64,000 bases of DNA from Apiospora phragmitis (lineage: Eukaryota > Ascomycota > Sordariomycetes > Amphisphaeriales > Apiosporaceae). The stretch covers positions 6,758,001-6,822,000 of the forward strand of contig JAQQWL010000011.1 of assembly GCA_038363925.1 (NCBI GenBank), written 5' to 3'. The notes below the pieces were generated by a model. The model was not told the DNA's origin. It searched no databases and saw only the letters and a program-made list of their open reading frames with translations. A program made the translations under genes and the position numbers. This document shows positions 11,949 through 23,697 of the stretch, piece after piece (positions within the stretch are counted from its first letter, which is position 1; each line of letters begins with the position of its first letter).

Positions 11949-14874
11949 TATATAAAACGGTAAACCTATTTCTAATTTCTTATTAAAAAAGGCTTCGAAT
12001 TACCGATACTCTTTTAATATAATTATTATAACGTTTAATTTAAGCTTTTTAATAATAATATATATTTTAAAAACTTTAAGTTTATTAAAAGGTTGCTTTT
12101 TAAACCGTTACCTATTAATTAAACCTTTTTTAATATATTTTATTAAAGTTAGCTTATTTTTTAATTAATTTTAAAATTATTTACCCGTAATTAAGGTATT
12201 TTTAAAATTATATCATATTTTACGACGTCCGTAATATCACACGTGATTTATTTATAACGTTTTTTAATATCGATTAAAAAGTTCGCGACTTTTCTTTATA
12301 CTTCTTTATTATTATAGGTTATAAGTCTTTTATTAACGGTTTTAAATCGGTATAGGGCGTTTTTTTCTTATTATTCGAGTTTAAGGTAATTAATGATTCG
12401 TAGTAAAATATAGTTTTTTTACGCTCCGCTATCGAGTAGCGCTCTAATATAAACTCTTTTTACGCTTATTATTAATACGATATATTTATAGATAGCTTAA
12501 TTATTTATTATTTAATATAGAGACCTGTTTTAGTCCGCCGATTATTATCCTTTTATAATAGGCGGCGTCTATTTCTTAAGCGTTACGCTTATAAATAATT
12601 AATAATTTTTTACGATCGTTTTTCATATTATCGCTATCGTTTTTTTTATTTTTTATAAGGCGTTTTTTAATATATCGGTAAGAGTGTTTCTATACTTTTC
12701 CCCGTACGAAGTATTATCCTTAATACTTAAGATTCGAGTTTTTTAGATAATTTAAAGGTTTATTAAGTTCGCGGTAATTTATAAACGCTTTATAAGTTCT
12801 TTAATATATTAAGGGGGGTTTTTTATCGGGTATATACTTATATATTTTAAAAGCGTTAGGCGTTTTTTTTTATATATTTATAAGTTCGCGATTTTTTTTA
12901 AGCGTATTTAAAATATTAATTTTTAAAATATTCTTTTTAATCTCGTCTTTTTAAATAATATTATTATAATTACCGTAAGTCTTCTTATATTAATAGGTAT
13001 ACGCGTCGTTTATTAGGGATTAATATTCGAATGTTTTTAATAATATAATCCGGGTATGGTTACGTAATAAATTATTTATTAATTTTTTAAAAAAACTATT
13101 TATATTTAAGTTTTTTTACGAGGTGTTCTATATAAGCGTTATATATATATAAAATCTATAAAAGCGTGAAATACCTTTCGTATATAAGGGAAATTCGTAA
13201 ATCGTTTCTTATTACATTATTATTATAAATTCTTTAGTTAAAACCGGCTGTAATAAATACTTAGCGTAGGTATTTTAAGTCGGAATAAAGAATACCAGGG
13301 ATAGCTAACCATTCGTCGGTCCTTAAGTCTCTAAATTTAGCGATCTTATTTACTAGCTCGTTTATTAGCATACTTACTAAACGCTCGTGATCTATTAGCT
13401 ACTCTAACTGGCTCGTAATATCGTTTATTAAATCATTATCTTCGTTATAAGGGAGGGGTTATTCCCTCCGTATTATCGCGACGCTTCGGCTATAGTTCCT
13501 CTTACTTTTCAAGCTTTTAAAAAACTATCCGGTACCTTCTTTATCCGCTAAATAGGAGGTATACTTATCGTTATAATAAGCTATTTAAAATAAGCTGCCG
13601 TATTTAATAATAGCGTTACTATTTTTAATAATTATTATAGGGGTATTTTTTATTTTAATAGTATTAATTTATTATTTATTTAAAACTCGTTAAAAGTTTT
13701 TTTTTTTAATATTTAATATTTTTAAATATAATATCCTTATTTTTAATAATTATAATAAATAACGCGTTATTTTTTATTTTATTTATTATATTTAATAGCG
13801 TTAAACTTTATAAGTTTATTATAATAGCTATACGTTATAATATTTTTAAATAATATATAATTATATTAATATAGTCGTTTTTTATTAATTTAAATTTAAT
13901 TAATTCATTACTAAAGTCCGTTTTATTTCTCGCGGCGTTATTTATATATATAAATATCGATCTTAATAATAAGCTTTATATATATATATAAATTATTGGG
14001 GGTATTAAACCGGCTAAGTTTATTTTTAATATTTTTTTTTAATTCTTAATAGTATATTATAATTTTTATAATTTCGGTATAGTTTAGTCCAGTTATAATA
14101 CGTTAGAACTTAGCTATATAAAAAACGGTTAATTTTTTTTATTTAAAGGTTTTAAGTTCTTTTTCTGCTTATTATTTTTTATCGGGGTTTTAGAAAAATA
14201 ATTTAAAAGCTTGTTTAAAGCCGTTATAATTTTCGAAAATACGTTATACTTTTATACGGTATAGCTTAATTTATTAATCGTTTTTTATAAGTTTATTTAA
14301 ATAAAGCTCGAATTAAGCGAATATTTTATTTTTAAAAAACGAGGCGGCGTAAATAACTTATTAAATAGTGTTTTAAAAAAAATTATAAAATTATTAATAA
14401 GTTTTAATTTAAATAAAAAAGCTTCGGAAATTTCCGCTTATTTTATTAAAAAGTATTAATATATTAATTTTTATACCCTTTTTTAATATAATAAAAGTTT
14501 AAATAATATTAATAATTATATAAAAGAGATATATTTTTTTGCGTAGCTTATTAATATTATAAGGTATTTATTTTAAGGTGCTTTTAATCCAGAGTTTATT
14601 ATACTCCTTTTCGAACCGGGCGTAATAATACTAATAACTAGTACTTTTTTACTCAAGTTTCTTAATTCGTTTAGCTAGCGCTTATTAGGTAAGTTCGTTA
14701 TTATTATTATCGCTATCGACATCTATAATAAAGTCTCGTTAAAAAGTATTAAGGGTGGCGATAGGGGTCTTCCTTTATCGGACGGTATTACTAAGGCTAA
14801 ATATAAATATAGTTCTTATAGTATTATTATTTAAAAGTTTAAGTAATAATTTATAAAAATAAAAATAATTAAAA

Positions 14875-14990
14875 TATAATAAATATTATTTAAGTTTTAA
14901 AAAAAACTTAATAAAAACGTATTAAAGTTTATATTAATAATACGAAAAAGTATTTAAACGTGCGATAAAAGCTTACTTTTATTAATATAA
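14875..14990 (-). repeat. Truncated Gypsy LTR (116 nt)
   Basis: It starts tataataaatattatttaag, matching the TGTAACGAACG end after heavy RIP, follows the LTR for 116 nt and stops where a second full LTR begins at 14991. It is the remainder of the 5' LTR of unit A. Confidence 0.7.
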
Positions 14991-15653
14991 TATAACGAAC
15001 GCTATCTAGGTTTTAAAAGAAACCTAGTAAAACGTATTAGGGTTTATATTAGTAATACGAGAGAGTATTTAAACGTGCGATAAAAGTCGCTTTTATCGAT
15101 ATAATAAGTAATAGTTTATAAGAACAAAGGTAATTAAAGTGCGTAAATTTTAAAGGTATTTATAATAGTTTCGTTAAAATTATTTACTTTATTAATAAAT
15201 TAAGATTAATATTTAAATTAATTTTTAAAGTAAAGAATATTTATATAAAATATATAAGAAATATTTATTATTTATATATTTAATTTCTTTCTTTATTAAT
15301 CCGTTAGATTACCGGTGGCTCACGGTAATCCTATTATTAGCTCACGGTGATCCATCTTTTAGATCACGGTAATCCAACCTGGGTTAGTTTATTTTAAGCG
15401 TTATGTTCTCGTCGCCCCGGGGGCCCGTTACGTGACTCTTTATATTTGATCGTTATGTCTGCCTTTGCCCGTTTCGTTATTACGCGGGTTAAGGTTGTTT
15501 ATTTTACCGTTCGAAGCTGGAGTATAGCTACGTATATATTGATATAATTAATAGTGCGATTATTAGTTATAATATTATAGCTAGATCGGGTTATTATATC
15601 TTTGTGCCGGTAGGTAGGGTTTTTTAGCCGTATAATTAGGTCGGGTTATAACA
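14991..15653 (-). repeat. Gypsy LTR, central copy
   Basis: A 663-nt LTR running from tataacgaacgc to gggttataaca. It is followed by a T-rich tract (polypurine tract on the minus strand). It separates units A and B. Confidence 0.82.
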
Positions 15654-15899
15654 TTATTCTTTTTTTTTAATTATTTTATTTTTAAAGTATTAATTTTATA
15701 AGTATTTTAATTATTTATAACGCCGGGTTATAATAGGTTTTTTTTCCTTATTATTTTTTATTATAATATATATTTATTATAAATAATTATATTAAAAAAC
15801 CTCGGTTTAAAAAAATTATTACGCGTTTAGTTTTTATTATTAATATAAAATCTTTAAGCGATTTAATTAATATATTTTATACTCGTTATTTTCGTTAAA

Positions 15900-16260
15900 A
15901 CCTAGCTTATCGTATAAACGAGAAGTCGTTTCGTTACTCGGAGTATATTCGGGTTGGTCGTTTTTATAATAGTATTTCTATTGCGTCGGCTTTAACGAAG
16001 CTGGCCGCTCGATAGAAGAAGCTAGAGGCGGAGGAATCGGACGTAGAGGAGGCCTTGTTTCTATTATAGACGTAGCTATTTACCGCCCTAGGTTATCCAG
16101 CCCGCTTTTATTATATAAAGAAGGTTATAGTAGAAAAGCGTTCGGAAGCGTTTCGTCGGGGAATATAGGAGCTAGATAAGGAGGATAGTATTTCTTTTTC
16201 GATTATTAATTAAGAGAATTTTATTCTAGGCGACCTGCGTTCTTTAGGTATTTTTAAGGA
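15900..16260 (+). pseudogene. GC-rich antisense ORF island of Gypsy unit B
   Basis: It lies between the LTR and the pol end of unit B and reads opposite to pol. The plus strand gives a helical, charged protein with segments such as SALTKLAAR, KKLEAEESDVEEALFL and VIVEKRSEAFRRGI, interrupted by TAG where Gln is likely. Base composition is close to normal fungal coding DNA while both sides are AT-rich. It differs from the island in unit A except for general character. Confidence 0.45.
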
Positions 16261-16409
16261 TATTAATTAGTTGTTTTTTAATCTAGTAAACTTTTTAAAA
16301 TTTAGTCCGTTAATTTTTATAAGGGGGGTTCTTTTTTAAACTTTTAAAGTTCTTCCGCGGCGTTTATTAAGTGTTTTTTAAATTTCTAAGTATTGTTTTT
16401 TAATAGGTA

Positions 16410-18269
16410 ACGTATCCTACAAGCGAATATCCCACACAAGCGAATATCCCACTTTTACAAATTTCCTTAAAACCTTAACCTTTTTTTACATTTTTTTATA
16501 TCTAAAAATATTATAACTTTAAAAAAAAATATAATTTTAACGCTTTAAGCGCTTTAAAAAAACTTAATTTTAAACGTATAAAAAGCTATATTAATTTATT
16601 ACGTTTTATTAAAAACTTTATAACGTAAATGAAATAATTAATTTATACGATATAAAATATTTACGAATTCTCGAAAGCTTTTAAATTTTTAAAAAAATAC
16701 AATTATTCGATATATTATTAATTTAAATACGCGATCATTTTTTTTTCTTAATTAAATAGTATAAAAGATATAGCGAATCGATTATTTAGTTTACGCGACG
16801 TAAAACGTGTCGATATTAATTAAGCCTTTAACTTTATATAATAATAACTAGACCTACGGACGCGTTTTAATCGAAGAATTAATTATTAAAAAGTTTTTTA
16901 TAAAAATCTCGACGCGTATTACGTATAGTTTACTTTCGTATGGAATATAATTTATAAATACGGGATTTAAAAAAAGGATATTTATAACTTTAATGAGACC
17001 GGCTTTTTTATAAGTTAAATTTCGTTTAAAATAATTATAACCATTTTTAATTAACGCGGAAAACTTAAGGTAATATAATAAAAGAATTAAGAATAGGTTA
17101 TAATTATTTAAGGCGTTAGATTACACGGTTACGCTATCCCTTCGTATATTATTTTTATTAAAAAAACGCACCTTTCTTCTTAGTACGAAAATAACTTATT
17201 ACCGAAGGACTAGGTAATCGTAATTACTAAAAAATAATTAAACTACGAATAAAAAAAGTAAGGACTAAATTCGATATTTTAATTAATATACCAAGTTTTA
17301 TACGAAAGGTCGTTATCGCTTTTTAATCCTAAACAGTTATAAAAGCTATTACTTGATAGTTTTCGAGCTTTATTATAAAAAGAACTCGATTATTATACTT
17401 TATATACCTTTTTATTTATTATATAAGCTTTAACCTTTTAATATCGGCTATTTTCGTATATTAAAAAAAGTGTACGAAAAAGAAATTAAATATTTTATAC
17501 GGGCGTATATTATTTATATTTTAAAAAAGGACTTCCTATTAACGTTTTTAATAGCGTTCTAGGCGACTTTCACCGTTTCGAATATACGAAAAGGCTTTCG
17601 AAGGATAGGACTTGTCCCGTATAATCCGGAATATATTATTTTATAATTAGATATAAAACTATATACTTTAATACCTCCGGGGATATCATTCGGCCTATTT
17701 ATTCCTTAAAAATTAAAAACCTTAAATAATTTAATTAAAACTTAATTCTAAACCGAATATGTTTAAAACCGTATCGTATAATATTAAAATAACTTTTTAA
17801 TATCTATTTTAATTAACTTTAATTAAATTATAAAAGTTATAACGTATATTATATACCGAGTTACTCTTTTAAAAAGTAAAAATATAACACTTTAAAAAAT
17901 AAATAAGATATTTAGCCGGCGTCGCCGTATAAAAAAGAAAGGGCTATAAAATAAAAGATTATTTTATATATAAACTAAAAAAGATTTATAGTTTTAAAAG
18001 GACGTTAATAAATAATTATAAAACGAATTATATCGAAAGAGTAATTATATAAAAACGTTTAAAACATGCTTATAACGCTATAGAATTTATAAAGAGCCCG
18101 GGCATAATACGTATACTTATTAAAATAATATAAAAGTATTTAAAAATAAAAATTCCGATTAATTTTAATATATTAAATACGTTATAATAAAATTAATTTA
18201 TATTTTATTAAAAAAAGTATAAAAAAATAAGATATTCGCTTATATAGGATATTCGCTTATAAAATACGT
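16410..18269 (+). mobile_element. Fot1-like (pogo) DNA transposon copy 3, RIP-degraded
   Basis: 1,860 bp flanked by TA (16408-16409 and 18270-18271), with inverted ends carrying two copies of the AAGCGAATATCCCA motif. It is collinear with copy 2 throughout. The first catalytic motif reads NFNETGF (about 16986-17005), with Asp changed to Asn by a G-to-A change. Stops are frequent. It is inserted in Gypsy unit B near the chromodomain end of pol; unit A shows the same site uninterrupted near 7402. Confidence 0.88.
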
Positions 18270-21200
18270 TACCCTTTTTATTAAACGAGGTATTAAAAGT
18301 TTCGTCCTTTTTTTTTTATTAATAATTTTATTAATTTTATACTTATATTAATCTATTTCGACTTTTAGTTATATATTAATTAGGGTTTTTTTATTTATTA
18401 ACTCGAGTAATAAAATATAAAATATAGGGTATATTCGTATTATTTTAAGTAATAATAATTAATAGTTAGTTTTTAAAATAACTTTTATAATTTTAAATAG
18501 TCCGATTTTTTTAAAGTTTAATTTATTATTTAGTCGCTTTATTTTAATATTTCGTTATACGAGGTAGACTTTTTCTCTTTTTTTAAAGGTTAGTCTTTTT
18601 AATCTTGTTTAGTCGGCGTATCCCTTTATTTATTATTAAAGGAAGGTAAGGTTTTATTATAATGTAATTTAAAGTTTTTTTAGTTTTTTAATTTATATAG
18701 TTGCGATTAGTGTTAATTTCTTTTTAGGGGTTTCTTAGTGATTTCCGGGTCGTACCTGTAGTTTATTTAGAATAGTAAAATACGTATAATTTCGTTATTT
18801 ACGTTATTATAAATAAATTAGGTTATAAGTAATAGTTATATTTAATTATTTTATTTATAGTTAATATAGTAGCGTAGGTATTATTTTAAGGTTTAATTTA
18901 TTCGCTCGGTTTATTTATTTATTTAAGGGTAGTAAGCTATAAATAATTTATACTTAATATTAAGTTATATTATAAGCGATTTTTAGAATTTAGCGGTGAA
19001 TAGTTTATTTTTATTAGAAATAATTATTTCGGGTAGCCCGTGCTAATTAATAATTATTTAAAGAAATATATACGTTAAATCGTTAATATCGTTAAATTTT
19101 TTATACGGTAGGAAGTAAATATATTTTATAAGTTTATTCGTAATTATTAAAATGCTATCGTAATTAATTTTAATTAAGGGTTTTTTTAATAAGGGTAGCT
19201 TAACGATAAAATTAAGTGCGATAGTTTTTTATATTTTATTTAATAGTGAGATTAGTTATAATATTTTAATATAGCCGGTATCGAATAGTTTTAATTTTAT
19301 TATAAAGGTTATATTTATTAATTACTTTAATTATAATTAGCTTAAGGTTTTTATAGCCGAATTATTTAGTAATTTATTTTTAAGTTTTAAATACTCTTTA
19401 GTGTCCGTGTATAGGGTGTTTATGAAATTCTTTGATAAAGTTTCCGTAATACTGCTTAGGGATATAGATCTTGTTTCGGTAGAAGGTGAGACCGTTATAA
19501 TTTTTAAAATAATCTTTAAAGTAGCTCGCGGGGTCGGGGGTTTAGTTAAGTTGCCGAAACTTAATAACTTAATTATTATTATACTGGACGTAGTTTATAA
19601 TATTTAATTATTTCGACAGTGTAAGGTTACCGTTTTAGTCGTAAGTAAGGATAGTCCGCGTTTTGGGCGGAACCTCCTCCTAGTGGTCCGGTTATTAGCT
19701 TAGTACGTTAACGCGACCGTTCTCGTTATTTTTTTAATAGATAATAATAAGGTTAAATCTTAATAAGAATTTAAACTATTATATTTATTATTTATTTAAT
19801 TTTTTAATAATAATAAACGGTATAGGGTTTTTTTAATCGGTATAAATTCTAATTAGTTTTATTATTTTATTAAAATAATGTTTTTATTTTTTATAAGTTT
19901 TAATAATAATTATTAATTTTTTATTATAAATTTAATAATTAAGCTCTAGTTTATTAAGTTTTTTTTAAAAAGAATACGATCGTATATAATTTTCCGTTAT
20001 TATTTCGTTAATTAAATTATTTTTTAATTATATAGTTCGATACGTCGGTTTTAATTTTAAAAGGTTTAAATAAGTTTATTACGCGAAGTATTAGTTCGTT
20101 AAGGATTTATTTTTTAATATTATAAAAGGCTTTATTTTTTATTTTATTTATTAAAATAGTTCGTCTTTTTTTATTAAGTTCGTTAAGGGTATCGTTATTT
20201 TATTAAATTCGGGGATAAAAATCTAGTAATAATTAGCTAATCTTAAGAAGGATCTGATTTCCGTAACGCTTATAGGCGTGGGCTATTTTTTAATTACTAA
20301 AATTTTCGAAAGTTTTATTTAAATTTCGCTTAAAAATATTACGTATTTTATAAAGGTGATGGATTATTGGTAGAATTCGTTCTTTTTTAAGTTAATTAAT
20401 AAATTAGCGTTTTATAGTTTTTAAAGTATTAGTTTTACGTGTTTTCAATATTACTCGTTATTTTTAAAATAAATAAGGATACTATTAAAGTATATTATAA
20501 TAAACTTGTTAAGGTATTTTCGTAAAATATAATTAATTATAAATTAAAAATTAGTTAATATATTAATTAAGTTAAACGGTATAGCTTAATATTCGAAATA
20601 GTAGTACTTAGTTCGAAACGCGGTTTTTTATTCTTTTCTTTTTTTAATTCGGATTAAATTATATACGTTAAAGAGATCGAGTATTATAAAGATTTTAACG
20701 TTTAATAGCTTGTTTTATAAATCGCCGATTAAAGGTAAGGGGTACCGGTTTTTAATAGTAATTTCGTTAAGCTTTCAGTAATCGATATATATTCGCTACT
20801 TAGGTTTCTTATCCTTGTTCTTTTTTGGAACGAAGAGGATAGGGAAGCCCGTTGGCGATATGGATGGTTATATAACTCTTTTTTCGAGATTTTTTATAAT
20901 ATATTTTTTTAGGGCTTATTTGTACTTTTAGTTAAGTTTATATATAGGTATAAATAGGGGTTCCTTTTTATTTTTAAGGGGTATTTTATAATTTTATTAT
21001 GTATAAAACGGTAAGCCTATTTTTAGTTTTTTATTAAAAAGAGTTTCGAATTACTAGTACTTTTTTAATATAATTATTATAATATTTAGTTTAAGCTTTT
21101 TAATAATAATATATATTTTAAAGATTTTAAGTTTATTAAAGGGTTATTTCTTAAACCGCTATTTATTAATTAAATCTTTTTTTAATATATTTTATTAAAA

Positions 21201-22940
21201 TTAGCCTATTTTTTAATTAATTTTAGAATTATTTACCCGTAATTAAGGTATTTTTAAAATTATATTATATTTTATAACGTCCGTAATATTATACGTGATT
21301 TATTTATAACGTTTTTCGATATTAATTAAAAGGTTCGCGACTTTTTTCCGTATTTTATTATTATTATAAGTTATAAATCCTTTATTAACGGTTTTAAATT
21401 AATATAAGGCGTTTTTTTCTTATTATTCGAGTTTAAAGTAATTAATAATTCATAATAAAATATAGTTTTTTTACGTTCCGTTATTAAATAGCGCTTTAAT
21501 ATAAACTTTTTTTATATTTATTATTAATATAATATATTTATAAATAACTCGATTATCCGTTATTTAATATAAGGACCTATTTTAGTCCGCCTATTATTAT
21601 TTTTTTATAATAAGCGTCGTTCGTTTTTTAAACGCTACTCTTATAAGTAATTAATAATTTCTTACGATCGATCCTCGTATTATTATTATTATTCCCCCTC
21701 GTTTTTTATAAAGCGTTTCTTAATATATTAATAAGGGTATTTTTATACTTTTTTTTATACGAAGTACTATTCTTAATACTTAAGATCCGGGTTTTTCGAG
21801 TAATTTAAAAGTTTATTAAGTTCGCGGTAATTTATAAATTTTTTATAAATTTTTTAATATATTAAAGGGTTTTTTTTATTAAATATATATTTTAAAAGCG
21901 TTAGGCGCTTTCCTTTAAACGTTTATAAGCTCGCGATTTTTTTTAAACGTATTTAAGGTATTAATCCTCGAAATACTCCTTTTAATCTCGTTTTTTTAAG
22001 TAATATTATTATAGTTATTATAAATCTTTTTATATTAATAGGTATACGCGTTATTTATTAAGGATTAACGTTCGGATTTTTTTAATAATATAGTCCGGGT
22101 ATAGTTACGTAATAAATCGTTTATTAATTTTTTAGGGAAATTATTTATATTTAAGTTTTTCCGCGAAATATTTTATATAAATATTATATACGTATAAAAT
22201 TTATAAGAGCGTAAAGTGTCTTTCGTACGTAAAAGAAATTTATAAGTTATTCTTTACGGCGTAATTACCGTAAATCTTTTAATTAAACCCGGCCGTAATA
22301 AATATTTAGCGTAAATATTTCGAGTCGGGGTAAGGAATATTAGAGATAACTAATTATTTATTAGTTTTTAAGTTTTTAAACTTAACCATCTCGTATATTA
22401 ATTCGTTTATTAATATATTTATTAAGCGTTTATAATTTATAAGTTATTCTAATTAGTTCGTAATATTATTTATTAAATTATTATTTCCGTTATAAAGTAT
22501 AGATCGTTCTTTTCGTATTATTACAATATTTCGGCTATAGTCCTTCTTACTTTCCGGGGCTTTAAAGAATTATCCAGTACCTTCCTTATCCGCTAAGTAA
22601 AAGGTATACCTATCGTCGTAATAAACTATTTAAAACAAGCTGCCGTACTTAATAATAACGCTATTATTTTTAATAACTATTATAAGGGTATTTTTTATTT
22701 TAATAATATTAATTTATTATCCGTTTAAAACTCGTCGGAAATTTTTTTTTAATATTTAATATTTTCAAACATAATATCTTAATTTTTAATAATTATAATA
22801 AATACCGTATAACTTCTTATCCTATTTATTATATTTAATAGCGTCGAGGTTTATAAATTTATTATAATAGCCGTACGTTATAATATTTTTAGGTAATATA
22901 TAATTATATTAACGTAATCGCCTTATATTAATTTAAGTTT

Positions 22941-22960
22941 AATTAGGTCAGGTCGTAATA
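22941..22960 (-). repeat. Last 20 nt of a Gypsy LTR at the right end of the composite
   Basis: aattaggtcaggtcgtaata is the terminal 20 nt of the LTR (reverse of TATTACAACCCGACC). It joins gag sequence abruptly on its left and the target duplication CTTCG on its right. Confidence 0.7.
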
Positions 22961-23040
22961 CTTCGGACGCGTTTTAATTAAAGAATCGATTATTAAAGAG
23001 TTCTTTATAAAGATTTCGACGCGTATCGCGCGTAATTTAT
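22961..23040 (+). mobile_element. Fot1-like DNA transposon copy 1, internal continuation
   Basis: After the target duplication CTTCG the sequence resumes the Fot1-like transposase region exactly where 6026 left off (ggacgcgttttaattaaag, compare 10557 and 16858). It ends after 80 nt, where the LTR of the next Gypsy element starts. I could not find the 3' half of this copy anywhere in the window. Confidence 0.78.
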
Positions 23041-23697
23041 TATTATAACTAGACTTAACCATGTGGCTAAGAGACCTCGCTAACTAGAATAGAACTACAA
23101 TACCCCGGTTAGGCTACGACACTACGATGTGCGACCGTACCGCTAGCGATATTAATATAAACTTATTTATATTTTAAAAATAAAGCACGCCCCGGTATAA
23201 AGTTTTACGAGTAATAGAAAAAAAAATTAATAATAACGATCACGTAATAAGGAGCGGGTGGATCACGACGTTCTTAGCGAGCTAGGAGCCACGGGATCAC
23301 GACGCTTTAAGCGAGCTAAGAGCCACGAGATCACGACGCTTTAAGCGAGCTATTAAAACGGATTATTAATTAACGCGGTAATCTAACGGATTAATAAAGT
23401 AAGAGATTAAATATATAACGATAAATATTCTTTATATATTTTATATAAATACTTTTTATTTTAATAATTAATTTAATTATTAATCTTAATTTATTAATAA
23501 AGTAAATAATTTTAACGAAACTATTATAAATATTTTTAAATTTATATACTTTAATTACTTTTATTTTTATAACTATTATATATTATATTAATAAGAGCGG
23601 ATTTTTATTATATATTTAAATACTTTTTCGTATTATTAATATAAACTTTAATACGTCTTACTAAGTTTTATTTAAAACTTAAATAACGTTCGTTATA
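23041..23697 (+). repeat. 5' LTR of element C
   Basis: 657 nt, starting tattataactagactt and ending cgttcgttata. It matches the 3' LTR at 30061 and the solo LTR at 40476. It keeps patches of GC-rich sequence, for example 23065-23150 and 23240-23350, unlike the internal region. Confidence 0.88.

Larger units (their letters stand above)
6661..14874 (-). mobile_element. Gypsy internal unit A (gag-pol remains), interrupted by Fot1-like copy 2
   Basis: Read on the minus strand, the order is gag-like sequence (about 14870-12400), protease and reverse transcriptase (around 12400-9500, split by the Fot1-like copy at 10114-11948), RNase H (about 9200-8800), integrase (about 8500-7700) and a chromodomain-type tail near 7300. 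It is collinear with unit B and with the plus-strand element at 23041, where the motifs are clearer. Stops interrupt every frame. Without the Fot1-like copy the unit is about 6.4 kb. Confidence 0.8.
15654..22940 (-). mobile_element. Gypsy internal unit B (gag-pol remains), interrupted by Fot1-like copy 3
   Basis: It reads on the minus strand and is collinear with unit A: integrase (about 18500-19400), RNase H (about 19700-20100), reverse transcriptase (about 20250-20980) and gag-like sequence (about 21000-22930). It is somewhat less mutated than unit A in places, for example 19230-19700. The gag end is truncated: at about 22940 the sequence jumps directly to the last 20 nt of an LTR, removing the gag start and nearly all of the 5' LTR. 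Confidence 0.8.
6027..22960 (-). mobile_element. Composite of two Ty3/Gypsy chromodomain-family units, inserted in Fot1-like copy 1
   Basis: The order on the plus strand is full LTR (6027-6660), internal unit A, 116 nt of LTR (14875-14990), full LTR (14991-15653), internal unit B, and the last 20 nt of an LTR (22941-22960). Both units read on the minus strand. The outer ends are flanked by CTCCG (6022-6026) and CTTCG (22961-22965), a 5-bp target duplication with one C-to-T change, so the whole array occupies one insertion site. A tandem LTR-internal-LTR-internal-LTR array from recombination, later trimmed, explains this best. Both units also carry a Fot1-like insertion. Confidence 0.8.
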
